Assembly (NCBI RefSeq): GCF_011764545.1
Contig: NZ_AP022870.1
Location: 6,640,001-6,704,000 of the forward strand
Reading direction: 5' to 3'
Length of the DNA stretch: 64,000 bases
Source: Phytohabitans flavus
GTDB lineage: Bacteria > Actinomycetota > Actinomycetes > Mycobacteriales > Micromonosporaceae
Below the pieces are notes generated by a model. That model did not search any database. It had not been told where the DNA came from and saw nothing but the letters and a program-made list of their open reading frames with translations. Position numbers and translations under genes: made by a program. Of this stretch, positions 48,270 to 57,800 are shown one piece after another (position 1 is the first letter of the stretch; every line of letters starts with the position of its first letter).

Positions 48270-49450
48270 GGGTTGCTCAGCTCCTTCATCTCGGTGACGG
48301 CGGGCACCGCCATGGGGTCGAGTCCGTGTGCGAGCGCGAGGTAGATCGAGGCGAAGTCCGGGACGGCCACGAGCGAGGCGAGCCGCTCCAGCGGGGAGCC
48401 ACCCTCGGCGGTGACCACGTCGCAGCGGACGCCGCGCCGCTCGGCGAGCGTCTGGACCGCGTCGGCCCGCCGCTCCTCGACCGCGACCGGCTCGTCGGCG
48501 TCCTCCTCGTTGCCGAGGCCGCCGTCACGGAGCAGTACGAGCCGCAGCCGGGTCGCGTCCGTGTCGTCCTCCGGGTCGGCGAAGATGTCGCGGGACGACT
48601 CCACCAGGCCGCCGAAGACGCCGTCGAGCAGGCCCACGCGGCCACGACCGGCCTCGCCGAGGGCGCCGGCGACGACGGGGTAGCGTGCATTCGCTGAGAT
48701 CGTGTCGGCGAAGCGCCGAGCGGCCACGGCGGCCAGCGGCGACGAGCCCCACACGATCGGCACCGAGCCGGCCAGGCCCAGCGCGAGCGACTTGGCCGGG
48801 TTGACGAACGACTCGGCCGTCGGGCGGCAGCGGTCAGCGTCCGCGTCGAGCCGGGCCGCGGTTTCGGCGAGGTCCGCCTCATTGACCTTGACCAGGCCGA
48901 GGGTACGGGCGGCGAGCAGCACCGGCACGGTGAGTCCCCATAGGCTCGCCCGAGCCGGCGCACGCCGCGGCACCGGGATGAATGGCGCGCGGGCGCTCTC
49001 GGCGATCGACTGGAGCCGCGAGTCGGGCGCACCGACCGCCACGAGGCGCGCACCCCGCCGGGCGGCCGCCTCGGCGGCGCCGAGCGCCTCGGGGCTGCGG
49101 CCGGAGGCGCTGACCGCGATCACCACGTCGGCGGCACCGACCCAGCCGGGCACGCCGGCACTGCGGTGGGCGATCACTGGTACCGGGCACCGCGGCCCGG
49201 CGACCGTCGCCAGGATCTCGCCGGTGCGGCCGGCGGTACCGATGCCCGCGATCACGACCGCTCGCGGGCGGCCCTCGTCGGCGAGTGCGGCCAGGTTGGC
49301 CTCCGCGGCGAGCGCCCCCGACTCGCGGACCTGCGCGCCGGCCGAAGCGGTGTGGCGGAGCATGCCGCCCGGGTCGTTTTCCGCGAGGCCGGCCGGGTCG
49401 TCAAGCAGGGCCTCGTCGACAGTGCGGCGGCCGCGAACTCCTGCGCTCAT
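48266..49450 (-). CDS. SIS-domain phosphoglucose/phosphomannose isomerase-type protein
   Basis: 394 residues. A first SIS subdomain (AVVIAGIGTAGRTGEILATVAG) with the phosphosugar loop VIAVSASGRSPEAL, and a second half with PIVWGSSPLAAVAARRF and FLIALRD-like VLLRDGG. This is the pattern of the bifunctional PGI/PMI family. In mycobacteria the equivalent (Rv3256c) lies between manA and manB/Trm112, as here. Whether it is catalytic is not known. Its start overlaps the Trm112 stop (ATGA). Confidence 0.85.
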   Translation of the reverse strand: MSAGVRGRRTVDEALLDDPAGLAENDPGGMLRHTASAGAQVRESGALAAEANLAALADEGRPRAVVIAGIGTAGRTGEILATVAGPRCPVPVIAHRSAGVPGWVGAADVVIAVSASGRSPEALGAAEAAARRGARLVAVGAPDSRLQSIAESARAPFIPVPRRAPARASLWGLTVPVLLAARTLGLVKVNEADLAETAARLDADADRCRPTAESFVNPAKSLALGLAGSVPIVWGSSPLAAVAARRFADTISANARYPVVAGALGEAGRGRVGLLDGVFGGLVESSRDIFADPEDDTDATRLRLVLLRDGGLGNEEDADEPVAVEERRADAVQTLAERRGVRCDVVTAEGGSPLERLASLVAVPDFASIYLALAHGLDPMAVPAVTEMKELSNP

Positions 49451-49629
49451 TTCTCGCCCTCGCGGGTACGGGCCTCGTCCAGCAGCAGCACCGGGATGCC
49501 GTCCCGCACCTCGAAGATCCGCCCGCACTCGGTGCAGGTCAGGGTCTCCGCGGCGGCGTCGTAATCCAGCGGTGCGTGATGCGTGTCCGGGCACGCGAGG
49601 ATCTCAAGCAACTGCGTGTCCAGCGACAC
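49447..49629 (-). CDS. Trm112 family protein
   Basis: 60 residues from a GTG with AAGGAGC upstream. A small zinc-knuckle-like protein: LLEILACPDTHHAPL, then TCTECGRIFEVRDGIPVLLLDEA. Trm112 proteins activate methyltransferases in eukaryotes and archaea; the bacterial role is unclear. Only three cysteines are seen, so the zinc site may be incomplete. Overlaps the SIS gene by four bases. Confidence 0.9.
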   Translation of the reverse strand: MSLDTQLLEILACPDTHHAPLDYDAAAETLTCTECGRIFEVRDGIPVLLLDEARTREGEK

Positions 49630-49728
49630 CGGACGCTCCTTCCAAGCACTGTGCTCCCGCGCTGATTGCGGAGTCACGGACCGGCGGCCCGGCAACCAGC
49701 GCCCAACGTATCGGGTGCTGCGATGATC

Positions 49729-50508
49729 CTAAAGGTCGCCGGGCAGGCCAGCCGGCAGCGCGGCGAGCAGCCGCTCCACGTAGTCGGCCGTGTCCTGCCA
49801 GCGGGTTACCGCGACGCACCGGATACCCATCGCCTTGACGGGGTAGTCGTTGCCGCCCTCGTCGAGGCGGTCGCCGATGAAGAGCATGTCCTCGGTGGTC
49901 AGTCCGAGGTGCTCCATCAGCTTGCCCATCCCGTACGCCTTGTCGACGCCCTTCTTGGTCACGTCGACGGAGGTCGAGCCGCCGCTGCGCACCTCGAGGT
50001 CGGGCAGGCGGGCGGCGGCGTAGTCGCGCAGCGCACCCTTCTTGGCGCCGTCCGGGTCCCACGCGTACTTGGCGTCGACCGGCGCGCGCTGCCCCAGCGC
50101 GGAGAACGTCACCTGGCTCCCGCGGTCTTCGATGATGTCGCCCCACGGCTCGGGCTCCCAGATGCCGAGGGCCTTCGCCCCCTCGATCAGCACCGACGCG
50201 ATGCGGTCCTTGGCCTCCTCGCTGAGGTCCTCGGCGTACACGAGGCCCCAGTCGCCGTCGATCCACCGGTAGTAGCGGGTGCCGCAGGTGGGCATCAGGT
50301 GCAGCCGCTCGCGTACGGCAGCGTCGAGATCCAGGTGGCGCAACACCTGCGAGTCGAACTGCTCGAACCGCCCGCCCGAAATAACGCAGACGTCCACCTG
50401 GGCCAGCAGTTCGGCCAGGAGCTTCGCCATCCGGTCGTCGATTTGGGACTTCGACACGGCGAGTGTGTCGTCGAGGTCGAATGCCACGACTCGAATGTTC
50501 CCCGCCAA
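49729..50508 (-). CDS. HAD-IIB hydrolase, eukaryotic-type phosphomannomutase-like
   Basis: 259 residues. The HAD nucleophile motif VAFDLDDTLAVSKS (D11/D13), motif II VCVISGGRFEQF, and GDRLDEGGNDYPV with the metal-binding acids. The cap contains TCGTRYYRWIDGDW, similar to eukaryotic-type PMM. Either a sugar-phosphate phosphatase or a phosphomannomutase; the neighbourhood of manA, SIS isomerase and pgm favours mannose metabolism. Divergent from pgm by 64 bases. Confidence 0.75.
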   Translation of the reverse strand: MAGNIRVVAFDLDDTLAVSKSQIDDRMAKLLAELLAQVDVCVISGGRFEQFDSQVLRHLDLDAAVRERLHLMPTCGTRYYRWIDGDWGLVYAEDLSEEAKDRIASVLIEGAKALGIWEPEPWGDIIEDRGSQVTFSALGQRAPVDAKYAWDPDGAKKGALRDYAAARLPDLEVRSGGSTSVDVTKKGVDKAYGMGKLMEHLGLTTEDMLFIGDRLDEGGNDYPVKAMGIRCVAVTRWQDTADYVERLLAALPAGLPGDL

Positions 50509-50572
50509 AAGAAGCCTCCCGCGCGACTACGATCGAAACCGCTTCCCACAACTTTCCCCGAGAGGATACGTC

Positions 50573-52228
<1,656 letters not shown>

Positions 52229-52251
52229 AAACCAATTCAACGACAGGTGAG

Positions 52252-52422
52252 CTACCGCGACGTCCGTCGGGGTCCAGACCGCTGCTCCCGCGGCCTCACC
52301 GTCCGCGATTCACAATCCACGTGCGCCCGCGCGGCTCCGCCGCGCGGGCGCGGTGACCTTCACAACCGCGCAGGGTGAGGCCGCGGGAGCGACGGTCCGG
52401 ACCACCGCGGACATCGCGGTAG
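52252..52422. terminator. Long palindrome acting as bidirectional terminator
   Basis: Arms ~57 bases long (52252-52308 and 52366-52422; both strands read CTACCGCGA at the start, then the shared core GCTCCCGCGGCCTCACC) flank a perfect 13-bp GC stem with a 3-base loop (52323-52335 / 52339-52351). Placed exactly between the convergent pgm and dehydrogenase genes. Unrelated in sequence to the 166-bp element. Confidence 0.8.
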
Positions 52423-52447
52423 CCCAAATCTGTGTCTTGGAAGGTTT

Positions 52448-53887
52448 TTAGAGGTCGATGCCGGTGAGGACCATGACCCTCGGCTCGGTGTAGTCGTCCA
52501 TCGCGCTGCGCAGGCCCTCGCGGCCGATGCCGCTGCCCTTGAGGCCGCCGTAGGGCATCTGGTCGGCGCGGTACGACGGCACGTCCCCGATGATCACGCC
52601 GCCCACCTCCAGCGTGCGGTGTGCGGTGAACGCGGTCTGGAGGTTGTGCGTGAAGACGCCGGCCTGGAGGCCGAACGCGGAGTCGTTGACGGCCGCGAGC
52701 CCGGCGGCGTCGTCGGTGACCCGGGCCACCGCGAGGACCGGGCCGAAGATCTCCTCGGTGAGCACCTTGGCGCCGGCCGGCACGCCGGTCAGCACGGTGG
52801 GCGGGAAGGTGGCGCCGACGCGCTTGCCGCCGACCAACAGGTGGGCGCCCGCTGCCACGGCCTCGTCGACCCAGCTCTCCACCCGCTTCGCGGCGTCCTC
52901 GTTGATCATCGGGCCGACGTCGACGGTCTCGTCGGTGGGGTCGCCGGTCTTCAGCGCCTCGACGGCCGCGACAAGCCGGGGCACGAACGCGTCCTCCAGG
53001 TACTCGTGCACGAACACCCGCTGCACCGCGACGCAGCTCTGCCCGGCCTGGAAGTTGCCGAAGAGCGCGATCCGCTGCGCCGCCCAGTCCAGATCCTCGA
53101 TCGACGACCAGTCGCCACAGACCAGCGCCGCCGCGTTGCCGCCCAGCTCCAGCGTCACGTGCTTCCGCGGGACCGCTTCGCGGATCGCGTACCCCACCGG
53201 GCCCGACCCGGTGAACGACACGACCGGCAGCCGCGGGTCCGCGACCAGGCCGCCAGCGCGGTCGTTTGGCACGGTCAGCACGGAGAACATGCCGGCCGGG
53301 AGATCGGTCTCGGCCATGATCGAGCCCAGCAACAGCGCGGTCAGCGGGGTGGACGGCGCCGGCTTCAGGATGATCGGCGCGCCCACCGCGAGCGCCGGTG
53401 CGACCTTGTGCGCGACGAGGTTGAGCGGGAAGTTGAACGGGCTGATGCCGAGCACCGGTCCGCGCGGGAAACGGCGGATCATCGCGATCCGCCCGGCCGA
53501 CGCGGCGTCGGTGTCCAGCCGCTGGAGCTCGCCGGCGAAGCGGCGCGCCTCCTCGGCGGCCCACCGGAACGTGGAGGCGCCGCGCCCCACCTCGGCCCGC
53601 GCCCACTTCAGCGGCTTGCCGCTCTCCGCGGTGATCAGCTGGGCCACCTCGTCGGTCCGCTCGGCGAGCCGGCGGGAAATGTGGTCCAGCGCCGCGGCGC
53701 GGGCGGCGGCGGGGAGTGCGGCCGCTTCGGCGGCCACGTCGGCGGCGGCCGCCACGGCCCGCTCGACCTGTTCTGGTGTTGCATTCGCGGTACGCCCGAC
53801 CGTGCGACCGTCATATGGGTGGTGAACGTCGAGGATGTCGTCGCTGGTGCTCTTCTGGCCGGCCACGTAGAAGGGCGTGATCTCCAT
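52448..53887 (-). CDS. NAD(P)-dependent aldehyde dehydrogenase (succinate-semialdehyde-type)
   Basis: 479 residues from the ATG at 53887. The family glutamate is in VTLELGGNAAALV and the catalytic cysteine in FQAGQSCVAVQRVFV; the NAD block is ISPFNFPLNLVAHK. Ends PYGGLKGSGIGREGLRSAMDDYTEPRV. Substrate not certain, but it is divergent from an aminobutyraldehyde dehydrogenase and gabT, so oxidation of succinate semialdehyde would complete the route to succinate. Confidence 0.85.
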   Translation of the reverse strand: MEITPFYVAGQKSTSDDILDVHHPYDGRTVGRTANATPEQVERAVAAAADVAAEAAALPAAARAAALDHISRRLAERTDEVAQLITAESGKPLKWARAEVGRGASTFRWAAEEARRFAGELQRLDTDAASAGRIAMIRRFPRGPVLGISPFNFPLNLVAHKVAPALAVGAPIILKPAPSTPLTALLLGSIMAETDLPAGMFSVLTVPNDRAGGLVADPRLPVVSFTGSGPVGYAIREAVPRKHVTLELGGNAAALVCGDWSSIEDLDWAAQRIALFGNFQAGQSCVAVQRVFVHEYLEDAFVPRLVAAVEALKTGDPTDETVDVGPMINEDAAKRVESWVDEAVAAGAHLLVGGKRVGATFPPTVLTGVPAGAKVLTEEIFGPVLAVARVTDDAAGLAAVNDSAFGLQAGVFTHNLQTAFTAHRTLEVGGVIIGDVPSYRADQMPYGGLKGSGIGREGLRSAMDDYTEPRVMVLTGIDL

Positions 53888-54000
53888 GGTCAAACTCTAA
53901 ACCCCAAACGAAAACAGTCGCATAGCACCTTGTCTGCCGCGAATTCAGTCGCAAGGATGGCGGGTGGGATGCGATAACCGCCGTTCACCGGGAGACCTCG

Positions 54001-55434
54001 ATGACTGATAAGCAAATTCTGCGCAACTTCGTCAACGGGGAGTACGTCGATCCGGTCGACGGAGGGTACACCGACCTGGTCGATCCCTGTACGGGCGAGG
54101 TCTTCGCCCAGGCACCACTCTCCTCCGAGCGCGATGTCGACATCGCGATGGGCGCCGCCGCCACCGCCTTCGAGTCGTGGCGCGACGCTACCCCGGCGGA
54201 GCGGCAGAAGGCGCTGCTGAAGTTCGCCGACGCGGTCGAGTCACGCGCGGCCGACCTGGTCGACGCCGAGGTGCGCAACACCGGCAAGCCGCGCCAGCTC
54301 ACCGCCGAGGAGGAGCTGCCGCCCTGCGTCGACGAGCTGCGCTTCTTCGCCGGTGCCGCGCGGGTGCTGGAGGGGCGCTCGGCCGGCGAGTACATGGCCG
54401 GGCACACGTCGTACGTGCGGCGCGAGCCGATCGGCGTCTGCGCCCAGGTGACCCCGTGGAACTACCCGCTGATGATGGCGATCTGGAAGATCGCACCAGC
54501 GCTCGCCGCGGGCAACGCTGTCGTGCTCAAGCCGTCGGACACCACGCCGGTCTCCACGCTGCTGCTCGCCGAGATCGCGTCGGAGTTCCTGCCCGCGGGC
54601 GTCTTCAACGTCGTCTGCGGTGACCGCGACACCGGCCGCTCGCTCGTCGCGCACCCGACCCCGCAGCTCGTGTCGATCACCGGCTCCACCCGGGCGGGCA
54701 AGGAGGTCGCCGCGGCGGCCGCGCCCGACCTCAAGCGCACCCACCTCGAGCTGGGCGGCAAGGCACCGGTCGTGGTCTTCGACGACGCCGACCTGAACGC
54801 CGCGGCGGAGGCGATCGCGGTCGGCGGGTACTTCAACGCTGGGCAGGACTGCACCGCCGCCACTCGGGTGCTCGCCGGCCCCGGCGTATACGACGATGTC
54901 GTCGCGGCGCTTGTCGAGCAGGCGCGGCAGACCAAGACCGGCCTCCCGGACGAGGAGGACGTGCTCTACGGCCCGCTCAACAACGCCAACCAGCTCGCCC
55001 GGGTGAGCGGCTTCGTGGACCGGCTGCCCGACCACGCCTCGCTCGGCATCGGCGGCTCCCGGGTCGGCGACCGCGGCTTCTTCTACTCGCCCACGGTCGT
55101 GTCAGGCGTCCAGCAGCAGGACGAGATCATCCAGGACGAGGTCTTCGGTCCGGTGATCACCGTGCAGCGCTTCACGGACGAGGACGAGGCGGTGCGCTGG
55201 GCCAACGGTGTCGAGTACGGCCTTTCCGCCTCGGTCTGGACGACGGACCACGGGCGCGCGATGCGGATGACCCGGCGGCTCGACTTCGGCTGCGTGTGGG
55301 TCAACACCCACATCCCGTTCGTCTCCGAGATGCCGCACGGCGGGTTCAAGCACTCCGGGCACGGCAAGGACCTTTCCGTGTACAGCCTGGAGGACTACAC
55401 CCGGGTCAAGCACGTCATGCACAACTGGGGGTAG
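54001..55434 (+). CDS. Gamma-aminobutyraldehyde dehydrogenase
   Basis: 477 residues. E250 in THLELGGKAPV and C284 in FNAGQDCTAATRV are catalytic; TPWNYPLMMAIWKIAPALA is the NAD site; MPHGGFKHSGHGKDLSVYSLEDYTRVKHVM ends the enzyme, as in the aminobutyraldehyde/betaine-aldehyde group. Oxidises 4-aminobutyraldehyde from putrescine to GABA. The gabT gene follows three bases on, so the two work in sequence. Confidence 0.88.
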   Translation: MTDKQILRNFVNGEYVDPVDGGYTDLVDPCTGEVFAQAPLSSERDVDIAMGAAATAFESWRDATPAERQKALLKFADAVESRAADLVDAEVRNTGKPRQLTAEEELPPCVDELRFFAGAARVLEGRSAGEYMAGHTSYVRREPIGVCAQVTPWNYPLMMAIWKIAPALAAGNAVVLKPSDTTPVSTLLLAEIASEFLPAGVFNVVCGDRDTGRSLVAHPTPQLVSITGSTRAGKEVAAAAAPDLKRTHLELGGKAPVVVFDDADLNAAAEAIAVGGYFNAGQDCTAATRVLAGPGVYDDVVAALVEQARQTKTGLPDEEDVLYGPLNNANQLARVSGFVDRLPDHASLGIGGSRVGDRGFFYSPTVVSGVQQQDEIIQDEVFGPVITVQRFTDEDEAVRWANGVEYGLSASVWTTDHGRAMRMTRRLDFGCVWVNTHIPFVSEMPHGGFKHSGHGKDLSVYSLEDYTRVKHVMHNWG

Positions 55435-55437
55435 GCG

Positions 55438-56718
55438 ATGCCCACTTCCGAGGAAATACACAAGCGGCGTACTGCGGCGGTGGCCCGCGGCGTCGGTAGC
55501 GTGGTCAGCTCCTATGTGGACCACGCGGGCGGCGGCACGCTGACCGATGTAGACGGTCAGGAGTGGATCGACTTCGCGTCCGGCATCGCGGTCACCTCCG
55601 TCGGCAATGCGGCGCCCCGCGTCGTGGCGGCGGTACGCGAGCAGGTGGCCCGCTTCACGCACACCTGCTTCATGGTCGCGCCGTACGAGTCCTATGTGGC
55701 CGTTGCCGAGACACTCAACGCGCTGACACCGGGCGGGTTCGAAAAGCGCTCCGCCCTCTTCAGCTCCGGCGCCGAGGCGGTGGAAAACGCCGTGAAGATC
55801 GCCCGGCACGCGACCGGGCGGCCGGCGGTCGTGGTGTTCGACCACGCGTACCACGGGCGCACCAACCTCACGATGGCGATGACGGCGAAGAGCATGCCGT
55901 ACAAGCACCGCTTCGGCCCGTTCGCCGGGGAGATCTACCGGGTGCCGATGTCGTACCCGTTCCGGGACGGCGGCCTGAGCGGTGCGGAGGCCGCGGCCCG
56001 CACGCTGGACCAGGTGGAGAAGCAGGTCGGCGCGGCCAACGTGGCAGCGGTCATCGCCGAGCCGATCCAGGGTGAGGGCGGCTTCGTCGTGCCCGCGGAC
56101 GGCTTCCTGCCCGCGCTGGCCGCCTGGTCGCGCGACGCTGGGGCGGTCTTCGTGGCCGACGAGATCCAGACCGGCTTCTGCCGCACGGGCACATGGTTCG
56201 CGTGCGAACGGGAGGGGGTCGAGCCGGACCTCGTCACCACCGCCAAGGGCATCGCCGGCGGGCTGCCGCTGGGCGCGGTGACCGGGCGCGCGGAGATCAT
56301 GGACGCGGTACACCCGGGGGGCCTCGGCGGCACGTACGGCGGCAACCCGCTCGCCTGCGCCGCCGCCCTGGCCGCGATCGAGACGATGCGCGAGCTTGAC
56401 CTGGCCGCGGCGGCGCGGCGGATCGAGTCCGTGATGGTGCCGCGGCTGCGGGCGCTGGCCGAGCGCGACCCGCGCGTCGGCGACGTACGCGGGCGCGGCG
56501 CGATGCTCGCCGTGGAGCTCGTCCAGCCCGGCACGATCACCCCGGACGCGGCCACCACCAGCGCGGTCTCGGCGGCCTGCCACCGGTCCGGCCTGCTCAC
56601 GCTGACCTGCGGCACGTACGGCAACGTGCTGCGCTTCCTGCCACCTCTGGTGATCGACGACACAACCCTGGAGCGGGGTTTGGAGATCCTTGAAGGAGCT
56701 TTCGACTTGACGCGGTGA
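55438..56718 (+). CDS. gabT: 4-aminobutyrate--2-oxoglutarate transaminase
   Basis: 426 residues, class III aminotransferase. The PLP lysine is K270 in LVTTAKGIAGGLPLG, and D241 in FVADEIQTGFCRTG binds the pyridine nitrogen. FSSGAEAVENAVKIAR and the HGRTN loop are typical. Converts GABA and 2-oxoglutarate to succinate semialdehyde and glutamate. In operon with the upstream dehydrogenase. Confidence 0.93.
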   Translation: MPTSEEIHKRRTAAVARGVGSVVSSYVDHAGGGTLTDVDGQEWIDFASGIAVTSVGNAAPRVVAAVREQVARFTHTCFMVAPYESYVAVAETLNALTPGGFEKRSALFSSGAEAVENAVKIARHATGRPAVVVFDHAYHGRTNLTMAMTAKSMPYKHRFGPFAGEIYRVPMSYPFRDGGLSGAEAAARTLDQVEKQVGAANVAAVIAEPIQGEGGFVVPADGFLPALAAWSRDAGAVFVADEIQTGFCRTGTWFACEREGVEPDLVTTAKGIAGGLPLGAVTGRAEIMDAVHPGGLGGTYGGNPLACAAALAAIETMRELDLAAAARRIESVMVPRLRALAERDPRVGDVRGRGAMLAVELVQPGTITPDAATTSAVSAACHRSGLLTLTCGTYGNVLRFLPPLVIDDTTLERGLEILEGAFDLTR

Positions 56719-56719
56719 C

Positions 56720-56738
56720 TTTGGTTAGGCAAACCTAA
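56720..56738 (+). promoter_or_regulatory. DtxR/IdeR iron box of the siderophore-binding protein gene
   Basis: TTTGGTTAGGCAAACCTAA matches 17 of 19 bases of the consensus TTAGGTTAGGCTAACCTAA. It ends four bases ahead of the GTG start, so it probably covers the promoter of a nearly leaderless message and turns the gene off when iron is plentiful. Confidence 0.85.
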
Positions 56739-56742
56739 GTGC

Positions 56743-57756
56743 GTGAAACGATCCTCCTTCGCGCTTGCGGTTGCCCTGCTCCTCGCGCTGACGGCGTGCT
56801 CCTCCGCGGACGACCCCGCGCCCGGGTCGTCCGCCGCCGGTGGCGCCTGGCCGGTGAAGATGTCCCACAAATACGGTGAAACCACCATCCCGGCCGAGCC
56901 CAAGCGGATCGTCACCGTCGGCTTGATGGAGCAGGACGCGCTGATCGCGCTCGGCGTCGTGCCGATCGCCACCACAAACTGGCTCGGCGAGTACCCGGGC
57001 GCGATCGGCCCGTGGGCGCAGGACGAGCTCAAGACCCTTGGCGGCACCAACCCCGAGGTGCTGAAGGACACCGGCGGCGGCCCCGAGTTCGAGAAGATCG
57101 CGGCGCTGAAGCCGGACCTGATCCTCGCGCTCTACTCCGGCGTGACCAAGGAGCAGTACGACACGCTGAGCGGTATCGCGCCGACGGTGGCCCAGCCGAA
57201 GGAGTACGCCGACTACGGCATCCCGTGGCAGGAAATCACCACCAACGTCGGCCAGGCGATCGGCAAGGCGGACCGCGCGACGTCGCTGGTGCGGGACGTG
57301 GAGGCCAAGTTCGAGGCGGCCCGGCAGGCAAATCCGGCGTTCGCGGGGAAGAGCGCGCTGGTGGCGACGCCGTACGAGGGCACGTTCGTCTACGGCAGCC
57401 AGGACAACCGCACGCGGATCCTGACCGCGCTCGGCTTCGGCCTCCCCGCCGACCTGGACAAGGTGATCGGTGACGCCTTCGGCGCCAACATCAGCGCGGA
57501 ACGCACCGACCTGCTCGACCGCGACGCGCTGGTCTGGATCGTCACCGACCCGGCGGCGGACAAGACCAAGCTCCACGCCGACCGCGTCTACGGCGGCCTG
57601 CGGGTGGCGAAGGAGGGCCGCGAGGTCTTCATCGACGAGGGCGAGCCGTACGGGCACGCCTTCTCGTTCGTGTCCGCGCTGAGCCTCCCGTACCTGCTGG
57701 AGCAGCTTGTCCCCCAGCTCGCCGCGGCCGTGGACGGAAACCCCGCCACCACCTGA
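56743..57756 (+). CDS. Iron-siderophore ABC transporter, substrate-binding lipoprotein
   Basis: 337 residues from a GTG. Signal peptide with lipobox LTAC (C19). A periplasmic-binding-protein class III (FecB/BtuF-like) fold: PKRIVTVGLMEQDALIALGVVPIA, LGGTNPEVLKDTGGGPEFEKIAALKPDLIL and a closing ALSLPYLLEQLVPQL. Binds a ferric siderophore outside the membrane; no permease or ATPase gene is next to it, so partners are encoded elsewhere. Regulated by the iron box at its start. Confidence 0.9.
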   Translation: MKRSSFALAVALLLALTACSSADDPAPGSSAAGGAWPVKMSHKYGETTIPAEPKRIVTVGLMEQDALIALGVVPIATTNWLGEYPGAIGPWAQDELKTLGGTNPEVLKDTGGGPEFEKIAALKPDLILALYSGVTKEQYDTLSGIAPTVAQPKEYADYGIPWQEITTNVGQAIGKADRATSLVRDVEAKFEAARQANPAFAGKSALVATPYEGTFVYGSQDNRTRILTALGFGLPADLDKVIGDAFGANISAERTDLLDRDALVWIVTDPAADKTKLHADRVYGGLRVAKEGREVFIDEGEPYGHAFSFVSALSLPYLLEQLVPQLAAAVDGNPATT

Positions 57757-57800
57757 CTGGCACTCTCCCACCACTGTCCCTGTCGGGCATGATGTGGCGC

